Shown here: one piece after another, positions 6,186 to 6,371 of the stretch
Layout: the number at the start of each line of letters is the position of its first letter
Position numbering within the stretch: position 1 is the first letter of the stretch
Source: an uncultured Ruminococcus sp.
Lineage (GTDB): Bacteria > Bacillota > Clostridia > Oscillospirales > Ruminococcaceae
NCBI GenBank assembly: GCA_946537565.1
Contig: CAMNFW010000126.1
Location: 1-6,371, forward strand
Reading direction: 5' to 3'
Length of the DNA stretch: 6,371 nt
Translations under genes and position numbers: made by a program
Notes under the pieces: model-generated
Told to the model about the DNA's origin: nothing
Databases searched by the model: none
The model's input: only the letters and a program-made list of their open reading frames with translations

Positions 6186-6371
6186 TCAGGAATTATATTT
6201 ATTCATAGCCTCATCGGTTTTTCCCTGAACCATAAGCTTGATACACTCACAGGCATTTTCAGCAGCCTCTTTAAGTTTTGGCTGATCCTCCTTGCCGAAC
6301 TTACCCAGCACCCATTTAGCCAGGTCATAATCGGGGTGAGGTTTTTTTCCAACACCGATTTTTATTCTTGG
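6186..6371 (-). CDS. pth: Peptidyl-tRNA hydrolase, C-terminal 61 residues (5' end cut by window edge)
   Basis: Pth releases tRNA from peptidyl-tRNA that has dropped off the ribosome, recycling tRNA in the cytoplasm. The visible part begins PRIKIGVGKKPHPDYDLAKW and continues into VLGKF. This matches the conserved Pth segment around R-[IV]-x-[IV]-G-[IV]-G followed by the VLG-F element, and then the C-terminal helix with spaced Ala and Leu residues. The N-terminal catalytic Asn, His and Asp positions lie outside the window and cannot be checked. The stop at 6186 is only 13 bases from the mfd start, and no terminator or promoter lies between them, so the two genes should be co-transcribed. The pth-mfd neighbourhood is common in Bacillota. 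In Bacillus a small gene (fin) lies between the two, and here it is absent. Confidence 0.5.
   Translation of the reverse strand, partial: PRIKIGVGKKPHPDYDLAKWVLGKFGKEDQPKLKEAAENACECIKLMVQGKTDEAMNKYNS

Noticed and set aside
1..6371. A defence island, CRISPR array, mobile element or RNA gene
   Set aside because: There are no repeats with spacers, no transposase or integrase motifs, no terminal inverted repeats, and no tRNA- or rRNA-like stretches. All coding space is explained by five minus-strand genes.

Overview
The window looks like a chromosomal segment of a Gram-positive Bacillota of the Clostridia, most likely a Ruminococcus or a close Oscillospiraceae relative. This is inferred from three things. 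The gene order is pth then mfd. The exported proteins carry Thr/Ala- and Glu/Thr-rich linkers. One C-terminus looks like a non-canonical wall-sorting signal (STGD, hydrophobic stretch, RKKN). Base composition is moderate, and no marker gene fixes the species. Every supported gene is on the minus strand, so transcription runs from high to low coordinates.

Housekeeping part (6371 down to 2696): the window opens inside the 3' end of pth (peptidyl-tRNA hydrolase). Thirteen bases later comes a complete mfd (transcription-repair coupling factor, 1158 aa) with every expected helicase and RNA-polymerase-interaction motif. The two very probably form one operon.

Cell-surface part (2695 down to 1): a 143-base intergenic region holds two overlapping candidate promoters built on a direct repeat, a 5'-UTR hairpin and a good ribosome binding site. 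It feeds a 278-aa secreted protein with a signal peptide, an acidic beta-rich domain, a Thr/Ala linker and a candidate wall-anchor tail. A clear Rho-independent terminator follows. Only 24 bases after its T-tract starts a 300-aa lipoprotein with a lipobox Cys, a Glu/Thr linker, a sugar-binding-like beta-sandwich domain and a second low-complexity tail. Its TAA stop is followed at once, in the same reading frame, by a GTG that begins a patatin-like serine acyl hydrolase. That gene runs off the left edge of the window.

The most interesting points are the TAA|GTG in-frame junction between the lipoprotein and the patatin domain, and the terminator directly in front of the lipoprotein with no promoter visible after it. 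Together they suggest that the surface protein, the lipoprotein and the acyl hydrolase may be expressed as one graded unit. I see no mobile element, CRISPR array, tRNA or rRNA, and no gene-free stretch longer than 143 bases.
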